Below are positions 1-8,151 of a DNA stretch of 52,180 bases, one piece after another. The translations under genes and the position numbers were made by a program. The notes beneath the pieces were generated by a model that was not told where the DNA came from, made no database searches, and saw only the letters and a list, made by a program, of their open reading frames with translations. The first letter of the stretch is position 1. Each line of letters starts with the position of its first letter. Source of the stretch: Herbaspirillum frisingense GSF30 (GTDB taxonomy: Bacteria; Pseudomonadota; Gammaproteobacteria; Burkholderiales; Burkholderiaceae_D); the NCBI RefSeq assembly GCF_000300975.2, contig NZ_AEEC02000037.1:1-52180 (forward strand), read 5' to 3'.

Positions 1-2463
1 CCATCCATGCTGCAGCAGCTGCCGCACGATGGCATGGCGGGAGACGATGTCGTCGATGGCTGCCTGCGGGGCGTCCACCACTACCGTCAGCCGCAAGGGC
101 TCATGCACCCACTGCTGGCCGTCATGCAGTGACTGGCGCGACAACCCGATGCGCAGATCGCCGCCATTGCCTTCGAATACGCCAATGGTGCCGCCCACCA
201 CGTTGTGCAGCAGCTTGTTGCCGCTGCCCAGCCGCACCGGGTCGCTGGTGGAGGCGTGGTACTGCCAGTTGATCCAGTGGGTCACCAGCATGGGTGCGGT
301 CATCAGCAGTTCCAGCACGCTGCCGTCGGCGTCCTGGCTGGCGTCGTAATCGTGCAGGAAGCAGCGACCGCCCAGATCCAGCCCGCGGCTGCGCGTGCGG
401 GGCGCAATCAGGAAGGCGGCATTGCCGGTGAGCCCCCATTCCGGGCGGGTCTCGGCGCCGTCATTGGCGCGCCGGCGCAATGCCTTCAACAGGGCTGGCG
501 GCGTCAGCCTGTCCTGCAGGCCGAGCCGGCCGGCGCGTTCACGGCGCACCCGATCGCCGGCCTCGGCCAGGGTCGGTTGCAAGGCATCCCAGCGCTGGCG
601 GGCGTTCGTCGGCAAGAGGTCCAGATCGAAGGCCTCCACCTCGTCGGTGGTGGTGTTGTGCAGGAGGGCCAGGAAGCGGCTGTCCTCGGGAATGAGGATC
701 CCCCGCTCCAGCAGGCCGCGCCGCACCTCGGTCTCATTGAGTAGCTGTGCCAGCGTACGGGCATTGACCTCGCCGGTCTGGCCGCAGCAGGCGCCACAAT
801 CCAGGGCGGCCGCATGCGCATTGTTGGCCGACTGGCTGCCATGGCCCACCAGCAGCACCAGCGGCGCGATCTGCCGATCCAGTCCCATGGCGTGCAGCAC
901 CCGCGCGGCCAGGGTGATCTTGTCGGGGAGCGAGATGGCGTTCAGTTGCGGACGGCAGAGCTGGCGGTAACGACTCGGCAAGCCGTGCAGGTCGTCCCGC
1001 GCGCGTTCGGCCTGTCCGGGGCGCAACCACTTCCACAAGCCCCCCAGCGCCGTCACGCCGGCCACCTCGACGAAGGAAAACGCCGACCCCGGCCAGCGGG
1101 TATTGCCCTGCCACTGTTCCTGGGTGGCCAGGGTCTGGCGCCGGCTGCGGCCCACGGCGTCGGTCAGCACGCTGCTGGGCTGGGCGGCGCCGGCTGGCTG
1201 GATGGTATCGCGCACCTGGTAGGCCGGTGCCAGCAGGCCAGGCAATTGCGGACGACTGGCTTCGCTGGCCAGCGGGGTATAGGCCACCGGCAGACCGAAG
1301 AAACCGGCGAAGCCCAGGGTCTGCATGCCAGGATGCACGCCCTCCAGGGCGCGGCGCAAGGGCTCGCTGCGCACGTCGATGCAGAAGGCGGCTTGCACCT
1401 CGATGGTAGGCGCAGCGCTTGCGGCGGGCTCGCCGTGGCGCTGCAGTTGCTGCGCCAGACGGCGCTGATAGCCGGCCTCCAGGGCCACCTGCCAGAGTTC
1501 GTCCACCAGCAGATCGTGCTGCGCCTGTTGCAACCGTTCCGGCGACCGCGCCCAGGCCTGCTGGACGGTGTGGAAAGCGTGACCGGCGGCGACATCGTCC
1601 TTGCACTCCAGCAGCAAGGCGCCCCAGGCCATGCGGATGGCCAGCAGTTCGCGCAGGTGCTGGTCCTCGCCCTGTTCCAGGCGCGCCTGCCAGCCTAGAT
1701 ACGCGCACCAGGAGGCCCAGCCATTGACCGTCAGCAGCACTGCTTCCAGATAATCGGCCCAGACTTCACTGGGCAGGCCCAGGTGCTGCATGACCCAGCG
1801 CTCGGCCTCATGGGCGCTGGCCGGCAAGGCGCGGATCCCATCGGCGATGTGTGGCAGGCCCATCAACAGGCCGATGCCGTGGTCATGCTCCAGCGTCTCG
1901 CGCCAGAAGGCGTAGAGGCCCATGCCGCGCTGCGGCTGCCAATCGGCCTGGTGACGGTCGAAATAGGCGGCACAGGTCTGGCTGACCTGGTGCGTGATGG
2001 CCTGCCGCCAGGATAGCCGGGTATGGCGCTGCGGATCGTTGTCCAGGACGTCGATCAGCAAGGGCAGCCGCTGCACCTGGGTGGGCGAGGTCAGCATCGC
2101 CAGGCAATGGGCCTCGTCGATGCCACGGTCGGCCGCTTCCTGCGACTGTTGCAGCGCATAGCGCAAGTCGTCGCGGGTGACGCGGCCCTGCTCCCAGGCC
2201 TGGCGCAACTGCTCCTGCGGCGGGAAGACCTGGATCCCGCCCAGCAGCAGCATGCGCGCAGCAACCTGGCGCAGCGGCATACCCACGCGGGTCCAGTGGG
2301 GATTGACGGCAATGGCGCGATCCAGTGGCCAGGCCGGGGCAATGGCGCCGCAGGCGTCCTGGCAGGCTTGTTCGAGCAGGCGGTCCTGTTGCCCGGTCCA
2401 GGCCTGTGCCTGCACCGGCGCGCTGGCCAGCGCTGCCTGGGCATTCTGATGTAAGGCATTCAT
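1..2463 (-). CDS. dabA: DabA, inorganic carbon transporter catalytic subunit (3' end cut by window)
   Basis: Open frame of 821 codons running off the left edge with no stop, so the C-terminus is missing. DabA (formerly DUF2309/UPF0753) is the beta-carbonic-anhydrase-like subunit of the DAB energy-coupled CO2/bicarbonate accumulation complex, held at the membrane by DabB. The zinc-site residues can be read: Cys361 and Asp363 in AFCIDVRSEPLRR, His541 in VGHGSQSANNAH and Cys556 in LDCGACCG. Their spacing (C-x-D, H-N14-C) matches the family, in which the Halothiobacillus protein uses C351/D353/H524/C539. By that offset only a few tens of residues should be missing. The ATG at 2463 has an AAGGAGA ribosome site 7 nt upstream and lies 33 bp after dabB. 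Many antisense ORFs overlap it and are GC-driven shadows. Confidence 0.93.
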   Translation of the reverse strand, partial: MNALHQNAQAALASAPVQAQAWTGQQDRLLEQACQDACGAIAPAWPLDRAIAVNPHWTRVGMPLRQVAARMLLLGGIQVFPPQEQLRQAWEQGRVTRDDLRYALQQSQEAADRGIDEAHCLAMLTSPTQVQRLPLLIDVLDNDPQRHTRLSWRQAITHQVSQTCAAYFDRHQADWQPQRGMGLYAFWRETLEHDHGIGLLMGLPHIADGIRALPASAHEAERWVMQHLGLPSEVWADYLEAVLLTVNGWASWCAYLGWQARLEQGEDQHLRELLAIRMAWGALLLECKDDVAAGHAFHTVQQAWARSPERLQQAQHDLLVDELWQVALEAGYQRRLAQQLQRHGEPAASAAPTIEVQAAFCIDVRSEPLRRALEGVHPGMQTLGFAGFFGLPVAYTPLASEASRPQLPGLLAPAYQVRDTIQPAGAAQPSSVLTDAVGRSRRQTLATQEQWQGNTRWPGSAFSFVEVAGVTALGGLWKWLRPGQAERARDDLHGLPSRYRQLCRPQLNAISLPDKITLAARVLHAMGLDRQIAPLVLLVGHGSQSANNAHAAALDCGACCGQTGEVNARTLAQLLNETEVRRGLLERGILIPEDSRFLALLHNTTTDEVEAFDLDLLPTNARQRWDALQPTLAEAGDRVRRERAGRLGLQDRLTPPALLKALRRRANDGAETRPEWGLTGNAAFLIAPRTRSRGLDLGGRCFLHDYDASQDADGSVLELLMTAPMLVTHWINWQYHASTSDPVRLGSGNKLLHNVVGGTIGVFEGNGGDLRIGLSRQSLHDGQQWVHEPLRLTVVVDAPQAAIDDIVSRHAIVRQLLQHGW

Positions 2464-2496
2464 GGGTGTTCTCCTTGTGATCCGGATCTGGCTGGC

Positions 2497-4107
2497 TCAA
2501 TGCCGGGCATCGCCCAGCAAGCTGGGCGCGGTCTGCGTTGTACCCTGATTAGTCTGTTGATTTGCGGCCGCCCGGCGCGCTTTGGGCGCCCAGTCGGATG
2601 GCCACAGGGTCAAGGCCAGGCGGGTGTAGGCCTCATCCAGGTAGAAGCCGGCGTAACTACGGCGACGCCATGCCGCCATGGCTTGCGGGCGAAGCTGCAG
2701 CAAGCCCATGCAGACATACAGGACCAGCATGGTCAGCAGCGCCAGCACGCCGTAGCCGGTGCGGGGGGAATCGACGATCTGCAGCGGCAACCGGTGCGCC
2801 ACGAGGGCGGCCAGCGTCAGGCCGGCGGCGCCACCCAGCCCCAGGCCGACGCTGCGCAGGCGTGACCCTTCCGGCCGCTGCGGCAGCCACAACAAGGGTG
2901 CCCAGGCCAGGACCAGCACCCCGCTCCACCACCACGGCCAGGCCGCATGGGGACTGACGTTTTGCAGGGCCAGGACCAACGCAGCGCTTAGCAGCGGTGC
3001 TGCGACCACGCTGGCCGCGGATGGCAGGGCCGGCGCATGCAGGGCTTGCAGCCGGGTGTCCCGCACCACCGACGACGCGGACAAGAAGGCATGCGCCTTG
3101 TACAGTGAATGACCGATCAGATGCAGGGCCGCAAACATGTACAGGCCGGCAACGCATTCGAGCAGCATGAAACCCATCTGCGCCACGGTGGACCACGCCA
3201 GCTTCACCTTGATGCTGATGCGTGTGAGCATGACCAGCCCGGCCAGCAGCACCGTCCCGCCACTGACCACCAGCAGCACGCTGCGCGCGGCCACGGCCTG
3301 GTCCAGCAGCGGCGCAAAGCGCACCAGCACGAAGCCGCCCAGGTTGACCACGCCTGCATGCAGCAGGGCCGAGACCGGCGTGGGCGCCTCCATCACCTGG
3401 ATCAACCAGCCGTGCACCGGCAGCAAGGCGGTACGCAGGATTACCGCCAGCACCAGGCAGAGTGCGCTCAGCTGCAGGCCCGGGGACATGGCATGTTGCT
3501 CCGCGTGAGGCAGGTGAGCCAGGTGAGACCAAAGCGCCGGCAACGAACCGCTGCCGACTGCCGACCACGCCAGTGCGGCCGCTGCGACCAACAGCACATC
3601 GGCCAGGCGGTCGGCGATGCGTTTCTTGTACGCCGCCAGGCGAGCGAAGGGCCGGTCCGGGTAGAAGCACAGCAGCTTTTCCAGCGCCAGCCCGACCAGC
3701 GCCCAGGCGACGATGAGCACCAGCCAGTGGTCCGCCAGCAGCAAGAGGTGTACGGCCATCAGCACCACCGACAGGGCCGCGATGTAGGGGCGCTGACCGC
3801 CCTCCCCCTGCAGGTAGCGAGCCGAAAAGCTGCCGATCACCGTACCCAGGCCCTGCACCAGTAGCGCCAGCACCAGACCGAGGGTGGACGTGCCCAGAAC
3901 CCCGGGCCAGGGAGCAGCATGGCGGTCGAAGAACAAGGCCGCTACGGCCAGCGACAATGCCAGAAACAGCGCCAGGCCTGACAGGGCCTGGTAACAACGC
4001 CACAGACGCATGGGTGGCAACGACGTGCCGGCCGCCAGGGTGGCCATGGCGAACATCAGCCCGGGCGCTGCCCAGGCTGCGCAGGAAAGTACGGAAATGG
4101 TGGTCAT
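2497..4107 (-). CDS. dabB: DabB, NuoL-like membrane subunit of the DAB inorganic carbon transporter
   Basis: About 536 residues, nearly all hydrophobic helices, of the proton-conducting NADH-quinone oxidoreductase L / Mrp antiporter family. The core reads PVSALLHAGVVNLGGFVLVRF and later KVKLAWSTVAQMGFMLLE, where the NuoL-type lysine and histidine residues sit. There is no other complex I gene nearby and the next gene is dabA. That pairing is diagnostic of DAB systems, in which DabB is thought to couple cation flux to DabA-catalysed CO2 hydration. The start is uncertain: ATG at 4107 (MTTISVLS) is chosen because the hydrophobic region begins there. ATG at 4122 and TTG at 4152 are in frame upstream. 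None has a strong ribosome site. It is divergent from the LysR gene at 4207, with which it shares a short AT-rich promoter region. Confidence 0.9.
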   Translation of the reverse strand: MTTISVLSCAAWAAPGLMFAMATLAAGTSLPPMRLWRCYQALSGLALFLALSLAVAALFFDRHAAPWPGVLGTSTLGLVLALLVQGLGTVIGSFSARYLQGEGGQRPYIAALSVVLMAVHLLLLADHWLVLIVAWALVGLALEKLLCFYPDRPFARLAAYKKRIADRLADVLLVAAAALAWSAVGSGSLPALWSHLAHLPHAEQHAMSPGLQLSALCLVLAVILRTALLPVHGWLIQVMEAPTPVSALLHAGVVNLGGFVLVRFAPLLDQAVAARSVLLVVSGGTVLLAGLVMLTRISIKVKLAWSTVAQMGFMLLECVAGLYMFAALHLIGHSLYKAHAFLSASSVVRDTRLQALHAPALPSAASVVAAPLLSAALVLALQNVSPHAAWPWWWSGVLVLAWAPLLWLPQRPEGSRLRSVGLGLGGAAGLTLAALVAHRLPLQIVDSPRTGYGVLALLTMLVLYVCMGLLQLRPQAMAAWRRRSYAGFYLDEAYTRLALTLWPSDWAPKARRAAANQQTNQGTTQTAPSLLGDARH

Positions 4108-4154
4108 GACAGGAAGCCTCATGCAGTGCGATGGCCGGATGATGCTTGTCAAAG

Positions 4155-4208
4155 ATCGTTCTGTAAATTACATTTATATGAACAAATCAATCTATAAAAA
4201 AGAACGAT
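4155..4208. promoter_or_regulatory. dabB / lysR divergent promoter region with inverted repeat
   Basis: An AT-rich stretch separates the two divergent genes. Two 8-bp arms, ATCGTTCT at 4155-4162 and AGAACGAT at 4201-4208, are exact reverse complements bracketing it; the right arm overlaps the LysR ATG. LysR regulators usually bind dyads in such divergent regions, so this is a reasonable autoregulatory/target site. That role is inferred from position only. Confidence 0.45.
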
Positions 4209-5124
4209 GCGACTAGAACAGCTTAATTTCCATCATCTGCGCTATTTCTGGCGCGTCGCCAAGCTCGGCCATTTGACCCGCGCGGCGGAAGAGCTCCATA
4301 CCTCGCAATCGGCGGTGTCAGCCCAGATTCGTCAGCTGGAAAAGCAGCTGGAAGAAGATCTCTTCATCCGCGAGGGCCGTCGACTGAGCCTGACCGATAC
4401 CGGTCAACTGGTCTTCACCTATGCCGACAATATCTTCGGCTTGAGCCAGGAAATGCTGGGCCGCCTGGAAGGACGCTCCGCCGGCATCACCCGGCTGCGG
4501 GTAGGCAGCGTGGCGACGCTGTCGCGTAACTATCAGGAAAACTGGCTGAGGCCGATCATGTCGGACGCCAGCGTGTCGCTGACCCTGGAATCGGGCTTGC
4601 TGGAGGGCCTGCTGGAGCGCCTGGTGCAACACCAGCTGGACGTGGTCCTGGCCAACGAGACGGTGCCCTCCGACCCGGATCGTCCGCTGCACTGCCGTTT
4701 CCTGGGCAGCCAGGCAGTATCGGTGGTGGGCCCGGCGCAGCGCTGGGAAAGCCGCAGCCTGCGTATCCCGCAAGATCTGGAAGGCGTGGATATGGCCCTA
4801 CCCGGGCCGCGCCACGCACTGCGCATGCAGTTCGACGCCCTGTGCATTTCCAACGACGTGCGCCCCCGCATGCGCGCCGAAGTCGACGACATGGCCATGC
4901 TGCGATTGATCGCCCGCGACAGCGGCTGGCTGACCGTCCTGCCGGAAGTGGTGGTGCAGGATGAACTGCGCAACGGCACCCTGGTCGTGGCCGGGCAGAC
5001 CAGTGAACTGGTCGAGAGCTTCTACGCCATCACCACGCCCCACCATCATCACGACGAATGGCTAGACAAGCTGCTTGGCGCCGGGCCGGACGCATCTGGA
5101 GGGAAGCGTATCGCCGCCAAGTGA
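4207..5124 (+). CDS. LysR-family transcriptional regulator of the dab operon
   Basis: 305 residues. The N-terminal winged helix-turn-helix reads FHHLRYFWRVAKLGHLTRAA and continues into SQSAVSAQIRQLEKQL at about residues 8-50, followed by a long linker helix and a periplasmic-binding-like effector domain. The N-terminus resembles the NhaR branch of LysR proteins (FHHLRYFW), which is commonly found beside dabAB (often mis-annotated as NADH dehydrogenase L plus UPF0753). Its effector is unknown; regulation by CO2 limitation is plausible from context but not shown by the sequence. The ribosome site is weak. The gene is followed by a 6-5-6 perfect dyad. Confidence 0.88.
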   Translation: MRLEQLNFHHLRYFWRVAKLGHLTRAAEELHTSQSAVSAQIRQLEKQLEEDLFIREGRRLSLTDTGQLVFTYADNIFGLSQEMLGRLEGRSAGITRLRVGSVATLSRNYQENWLRPIMSDASVSLTLESGLLEGLLERLVQHQLDVVLANETVPSDPDRPLHCRFLGSQAVSVVGPAQRWESRSLRIPQDLEGVDMALPGPRHALRMQFDALCISNDVRPRMRAEVDDMAMLRLIARDSGWLTVLPEVVVQDELRNGTLVVAGQTSELVESFYAITTPHHHHDEWLDKLLGAGPDASGGKRIAAK

Positions 5125-5143
5125 AAATCCATAGACGACTGCT

Positions 5144-5160
5144 ATTGCCGTATTGGCAAT
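5144..5160. repeat. Perfect 6-5-6 inverted repeat after the LysR gene
   Basis: ATTGCC-GTATT-GGCAAT begins 20 bp after the LysR stop codon. It could form a small hairpin, but it lacks a following T-run, so it may be a weak terminator or a protein site for the following ORF. Confidence 0.35.
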
Positions 5161-5233
5161 GATTGCATTTCGTGCATGTGGCTCAATAGCACTGTTGTCA
5201 TTGGAGTAATAGCGTACACTGGGGCAGTTCAGG

Positions 5234-5536
5234 ATGAGCTTTGTCAAAGCCACCTGCTCCACGATAAGAAACGCGGCGGGGAAGATGAGAAAGGCACTTT
5301 TCAGGTATCGCAACGAGCTGGTCCGGATCGAGCTCAAATGTCCGGCCAGCCCCGACGGCGGTGCTACAGGCGGCAACGGAAGAACCGGTGTCGGTGGGTG
5401 GACCTGGGATCTCTATATCAATGGCGAACTGCAGTTTTGCGGACAAGACGCGCCTTTTGCATTTGCCGAAGAAGCCATGGCGGCCGCCAGACAGGCCAGT
5501 TGTCGGCTGATCGATCTGCTGCACGCCGCTTCCTGA
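5234..5536 (+). CDS. Small hypothetical protein (100 residues)
   Basis: Not recognised. The ORF encodes a basic N-terminal part (to RKALFRYRNELVRIEL) followed by a Gly-rich turn and GWTWDLYINGELQFCG, then an Ala-rich amphipathic helix with one Cys. This looks like a small cytosolic alpha/beta protein. An alternative start, ATG at 5285 (MRKALFRYRN), has a GGGGAAG sequence just upstream and gives 83 residues. It lies alone between the LysR and ArsR genes with no overlap to either. Translation quality (balanced amino acids, no long runs) favours a real gene, but nothing in it points to a function. Confidence 0.55.
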   Translation: MSFVKATCSTIRNAAGKMRKALFRYRNELVRIELKCPASPDGGATGGNGRTGVGGWTWDLYINGELQFCGQDAPFAFAEEAMAAARQASCRLIDLLHAAS

Positions 5537-5696
5537 ATCATCCGGGCGAGGATCTCGCCAACACCGGTCCGCCGCCTGCTTGCTTGCGCGACCTCTGCCG
5601 CAGCCCGGCCCGCACTCCTGCCTGCAGTCCCTTCTCTTTCCTGCCCCTTTCCTGAAATCCTTGCGTTGTCCGCTTGCGGCCATTATTATATGTTTT

Positions 5697-5709
5697 AATA
5701 TATTATATT
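5697..5709. promoter_or_regulatory. AT-rich operator-like dyad upstream of the ArsR/BigR gene
   Basis: AATATA-T-TATATT is a perfect 6-1-6 inverted repeat ending 18 bp before the ATG at 5728, within an AT-only island in otherwise GC-rich sequence. BigR/YgaV-type repressors bind AT-rich palindromes overlapping their own promoter, so autoregulation here is likely. This is inferred from family and position. Confidence 0.55.
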
Positions 5710-5727
5710 TTTTGATATTGAAAACGC

Positions 5728-6045
5728 ATGAGCAACGTAACCCCGCTACGCGCCGAACAGATGCGTCAGGCCGCCGGTGAAGCGGTCACCGCCCTAAAGG
5801 TCCTTGCCAATGAAGACCGCCTGCTGCTGATGTGCCAGCTGTCGCAGCAGGAGATGTGCGTCAGCGAACTGGAAGAAGCGCTTGATATCCGGCAGCCCAC
5901 CCTGTCGCAACAATTGGGCGTGCTACGCAACGAGGGCGTGGTCACTACCCGCCGCGACGGCAAGCGCGTCTACTACCGTGTGGCCGATGAACGGCTGCTG
6001 GCGATGCTCGAACTGATGTACCAACTCTACTGCCCGAAGGAATGA
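5728..6045 (+). CDS. ArsR/SmtB-family persulfide-type repressor (BigR/SqrR/YgaV-like)
   Basis: 105-residue winged-helix repressor with the ArsR core (ALKVLANEDRLLLMC, then LDIRQPTLSQQLGVLRNEG and the wing RRDGKRVYYRV). It has Cys36 and Cys102, 66 residues apart, exactly the spacing of the redox-active pair in SqrR (C41/C107) and BigR (C42/C108), which form a polysulfide bridge on exposure to reactive sulfur. A third Cys44 is extra. It lacks the metal motif ELCVCDL of arsenic or zinc sensors. The stop overlaps the next gene (ATGA), so it is co-transcribed with two YeeE/YedE genes, the same partnership as in known sulfide-responsive operons. Confidence 0.85.
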   Translation: MSNVTPLRAEQMRQAAGEAVTALKVLANEDRLLLMCQLSQQEMCVSELEEALDIRQPTLSQQLGVLRNEGVVTTRRDGKRVYYRVADERLLAMLELMYQLYCPKE

Positions 6046-6482
6046 ACATGCACATTGCGTGGAACAGTTTTACCCCCGGCGGGGCGCTGGTGGGAGGTAT
6101 GCTGATCGGGGCCGCTGCCGCCCTGCTGGTGCTTTTCACTGGCCGCATTGCCGGTATCAGCGGCATCGTGGCCGGGCTGCTGCAGCCCCCCTCGCGCGAC
6201 ACCGGCTGGCGCGTCCTGTTCGTGCTGGGACTGTTGCTGGCGCCGCTGCTCTATGGCGCCGTCACGGCCCTCCCCGCGGTGCGCATCGACGCCGGCTACC
6301 CGCAGGTCGTGCTGGCCGGCTTGCTGGTGGGGGTGGGCACGCGCTACGGCGCTGGCTGCACCAGCGGGCATGGCGTCTGTGGCTTATCCCGCTTTTCTCC
6401 TCGGTCGGCAGTTGCCACTGCCAGCTTCATGGGCGCCGGCTTCGTCAGCGTCTATTTGCTGCGCCACCTGGCCGGATTCTGA
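6042..6482 (+). CDS. YeeE/YedE-family sulfur transport protein, first half (PmpA-like)
   Basis: 146 residues with four hydrophobic segments. The conserved cysteine motif [12 protein letters not shown] at about residues 104-115 is the hallmark of the YeeE/YedE (TsuA/PmpA/PmpB) family, which moves thiosulfate or related sulfane-sulfur species across the inner membrane through relays of cysteines. The start overlaps the ArsR stop by ATGA; a second ATG at 6048 is possible. Together with the next gene it gives the two-protein form of this transporter, often located beside BigR-type repressors. Confidence 0.85.
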   Translation: MNMHIAWNSFTPGGALVGGMLIGAAAALLVLFTGRIAGISGIVAGLLQPPSRDTGWRVLFVLGLLLAPLLYGAVTALPAVRIDAGYPQVVLAGLLVGVGTRYGAGCTSGHGVCGLSRFSPRSAVATASFMGAGFVSVYLLRHLAGF

Positions 6483-6505
6483 GTTCACCATCCATGGGTG
6501 CAAAG

Positions 6506-6955
6506 ATGAATAACAAAGAGATGTTCGCTGCGCTCGCTGCAGGGGTAGCCGGTCTCCTGTTCGGCCTGGGACTGATTGTTTCCGGCATGGCCGATCCGGC
6601 CAAGGTACTCGGCTTCCTTGATCTGGCGGGGGCGTGGGATCCTTCGCTGGCCTTCGTGATGGGTGGAGCGATCGGGGTCGGTGTGATCGCTTTCGCGCGC
6701 GCCCGCAAGATGCAGCAATCGCTGCTGGGACAGCCGATGCAACTGCCCGCTGCCACGCGCATTGACCGGCGCCTGATTCTGGGCAGTCTGCTGTTTGGGG
6801 TCGGCTGGGGAATCGCCGGCATCTGCCCGGGCCCGGCACTGGTGCTGCTGGGTGAGGGAGAACGGAAAGGGATGGCCTTCGTCGTCGCGATGCTGGCGGG
6901 GATGGTGCTGTTCCGATGGCTGGAGAGCAGGTCACGCCACGGCAGTCAGGGCTGA
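6506..6955 (+). CDS. YeeE/YedE-family sulfur transport protein, second half (PmpB-like)
   Basis: 149 residues, four hydrophobic segments, with SGMADPAKVLGFLDLAGAWDPS (the typical PmpB N-terminal signature, shown only in part) and GIAGICPGPALVLLG carrying the conserved Cys. It follows the first YeeE gene by 23 bp. ATG at 6506 is used; ATG at 6494 is also in frame (four extra residues). A longer upstream frame exists but overlaps the first YeeE gene and is not coding. It probably pairs with the preceding half-protein to form one channel under control of the ArsR/BigR repressor. Confidence 0.85.
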   Translation: MNNKEMFAALAAGVAGLLFGLGLIVSGMADPAKVLGFLDLAGAWDPSLAFVMGGAIGVGVIAFARARKMQQSLLGQPMQLPAATRIDRRLILGSLLFGVGWGIAGICPGPALVLLGEGERKGMAFVVAMLAGMVLFRWLESRSRHGSQG

Positions 6956-7020
6956 ACGTAGAGGTTCATGCCCTCTGCCGGATTTGCACCCGGCCTGCTG
7001 CGGCGTCGTGTCGCTGCCGT

Positions 7021-7134
7021 TCAACTGTGGCCGGCGGCCTGGAACATCCCCAGCAAGGAAACGCCACCGATTAGCGCCAACACCGCAATGGCGGCAACGA
7101 TTGCGATGGCAGTCTTGGGCTTGCGATCGGACAT
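7021..7134 (-). CDS. Putative 37-residue single-pass membrane protein
   Basis: Short ORF, not recognised. After a charged N-terminus (MSDRKPKT) comes one hydrophobic helix of about 22 residues (AIAIVAAIAVLALIGGVSLL), then GMFQAAGHS and stop. The ATG at 7134 has a strong ribosome site (AAGGAGA, 6 nt before the ATG), which is the best argument that it is translated. It lies between the sulfur operon and the VIT gene, opposite to both. Overlapping plus-strand frames have no such start signal. Confidence 0.5.
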   Translation of the reverse strand: MSDRKPKTAIAIVAAIAVLALIGGVSLLGMFQAAGHS

Positions 7135-7441
7135 GATGTTCTCCTTCTGGTGATGGTGCGATGGCAGGCTCTGCAGCCTTTGCAGTGTCAGCGGAAACGA
7201 ATAGGCGATCCTGCAGCCCAGACTAGCAGAGCGCTAAAACCAGCGGCATCGGCCACTACCGCGAGCGGCCCATCATCCCGTCTGTCATCCTCGTGGGACT
7301 GCAGGAAGTCAGCGCCCGTCAGTTTCTTCACCAAGCGGCCAACAAATGCGAATTGCCCTCATTTTCGCTAATTGTCATGGCATTCTCGCCGCCCCACCCC
7401 TAGAATCTGCGCCATTCCGACACCTCGTCTACTGCATAGCC
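7135..7441. other. Intergenic stretch, no gene seen
   Basis: Apart from the ribosome site and presumed promoter of the 37-residue ORF at the left end and the presumed promoter of the VIT gene at the right end, I see no ORF with a convincing start, no hairpin and no repeat. In-frame sequence upstream of 7442 (from 7346) does not look like VIT N-terminal sequence. Confidence 0.5.
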
Positions 7442-8137
7442 ATGCCCAGATTCCATCTCGAACATCACAAGGTCGATGCCATTTCCTGGCTGCGTGCCGC
7501 CGTCCTGGGTGCCAACGACGGCATCGTCTCCACTGCCAGCCTGCTGGTGGGCGTGGTGGCCGCCAACGCCAGCCACGAGAACGTATTGCTGACGGGCGTG
7601 GCTGGCCTGGTGGCTGGTGCCATGTCCATGGCCACCGGCGAATATGTCTCCGTGCATTCCCAGGCTGATAGCGAAAAGGCGGCCTTGAGCCAGGAGAAGG
7701 AAGAACTGGCAACCGACCCCGAGGGCGAACATCGCGAGTTGATGGCGATCTACATGCGCCGTGGCCTGAAGCAGGAAACTGCTAACCAGGTAGCGACCCA
7801 GTTGATGGCCCACGACGCCCTGGACGCCCATGCCCGCGATGAGCTGGGCATCTCCGAAACTACCACCGCGCGCCCGGTACAGGCGGCACTGGTCTCGGCG
7901 CTGAGTTTCGCGGTGGGCGCAGCCCTGCCGCTGGCCGTGGTATGGCTGGCCCCTGCAGGCGTGCTGCTGGAGGCGATCGTGATCGCTGCCCTGTTGTCGC
8001 TGGCGGTGCTGGGCGCGGTCGCGGCCCGGACCGGGGGCGCCAACCTCTGGAAGGGGGCCTTGCGGGTCAGCCTGTGGAGCTCGCTGGCCATGGCCAGCAC
8101 TGCGGCCATCGGTTCATTCTTTGGCGCGGCGGTCTAG
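7442..8137 (+). CDS. VIT1/CCC1-family iron/manganese transporter
   Basis: 231 residues. The start ATG at 7442 gives HLEHHKVDAISWLRAAVLGA, the usual N-terminus; 32 upstream in-frame residues are rejected. Features of the family are LGANDGIVSTASLLVGV in the first helix, GLVAGAMSMATGEYVSVHSQ in the second, a charged cytosolic segment rich in Glu (about residues 80-140) that binds metal in plant VIT1, and three further helices. It exports or sequesters Fe2+/Mn2+ by proton exchange. It is monocistronic and convergent with the DUF2306 gene, 14 bp away. Confidence 0.9.
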   Translation: MPRFHLEHHKVDAISWLRAAVLGANDGIVSTASLLVGVVAANASHENVLLTGVAGLVAGAMSMATGEYVSVHSQADSEKAALSQEKEELATDPEGEHRELMAIYMRRGLKQETANQVATQLMAHDALDAHARDELGISETTTARPVQAALVSALSFAVGAALPLAVVWLAPAGVLLEAIVIAALLSLAVLGAVAARTGGANLWKGALRVSLWSSLAMASTAAIGSFFGAAV

Positions 8138-8151
8138 ACGGGCCAGCGCGG

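Noticed and set aside
1..2463. Suspicion that dabA is broken, because several shorter minus-strand frames are listed across it
   Set aside because: Triplet-by-triplet reading of the frame starting at 2463 finds no stop down to base 1, and all catalytic residues are in that single frame. The gene is simply truncated by the window.
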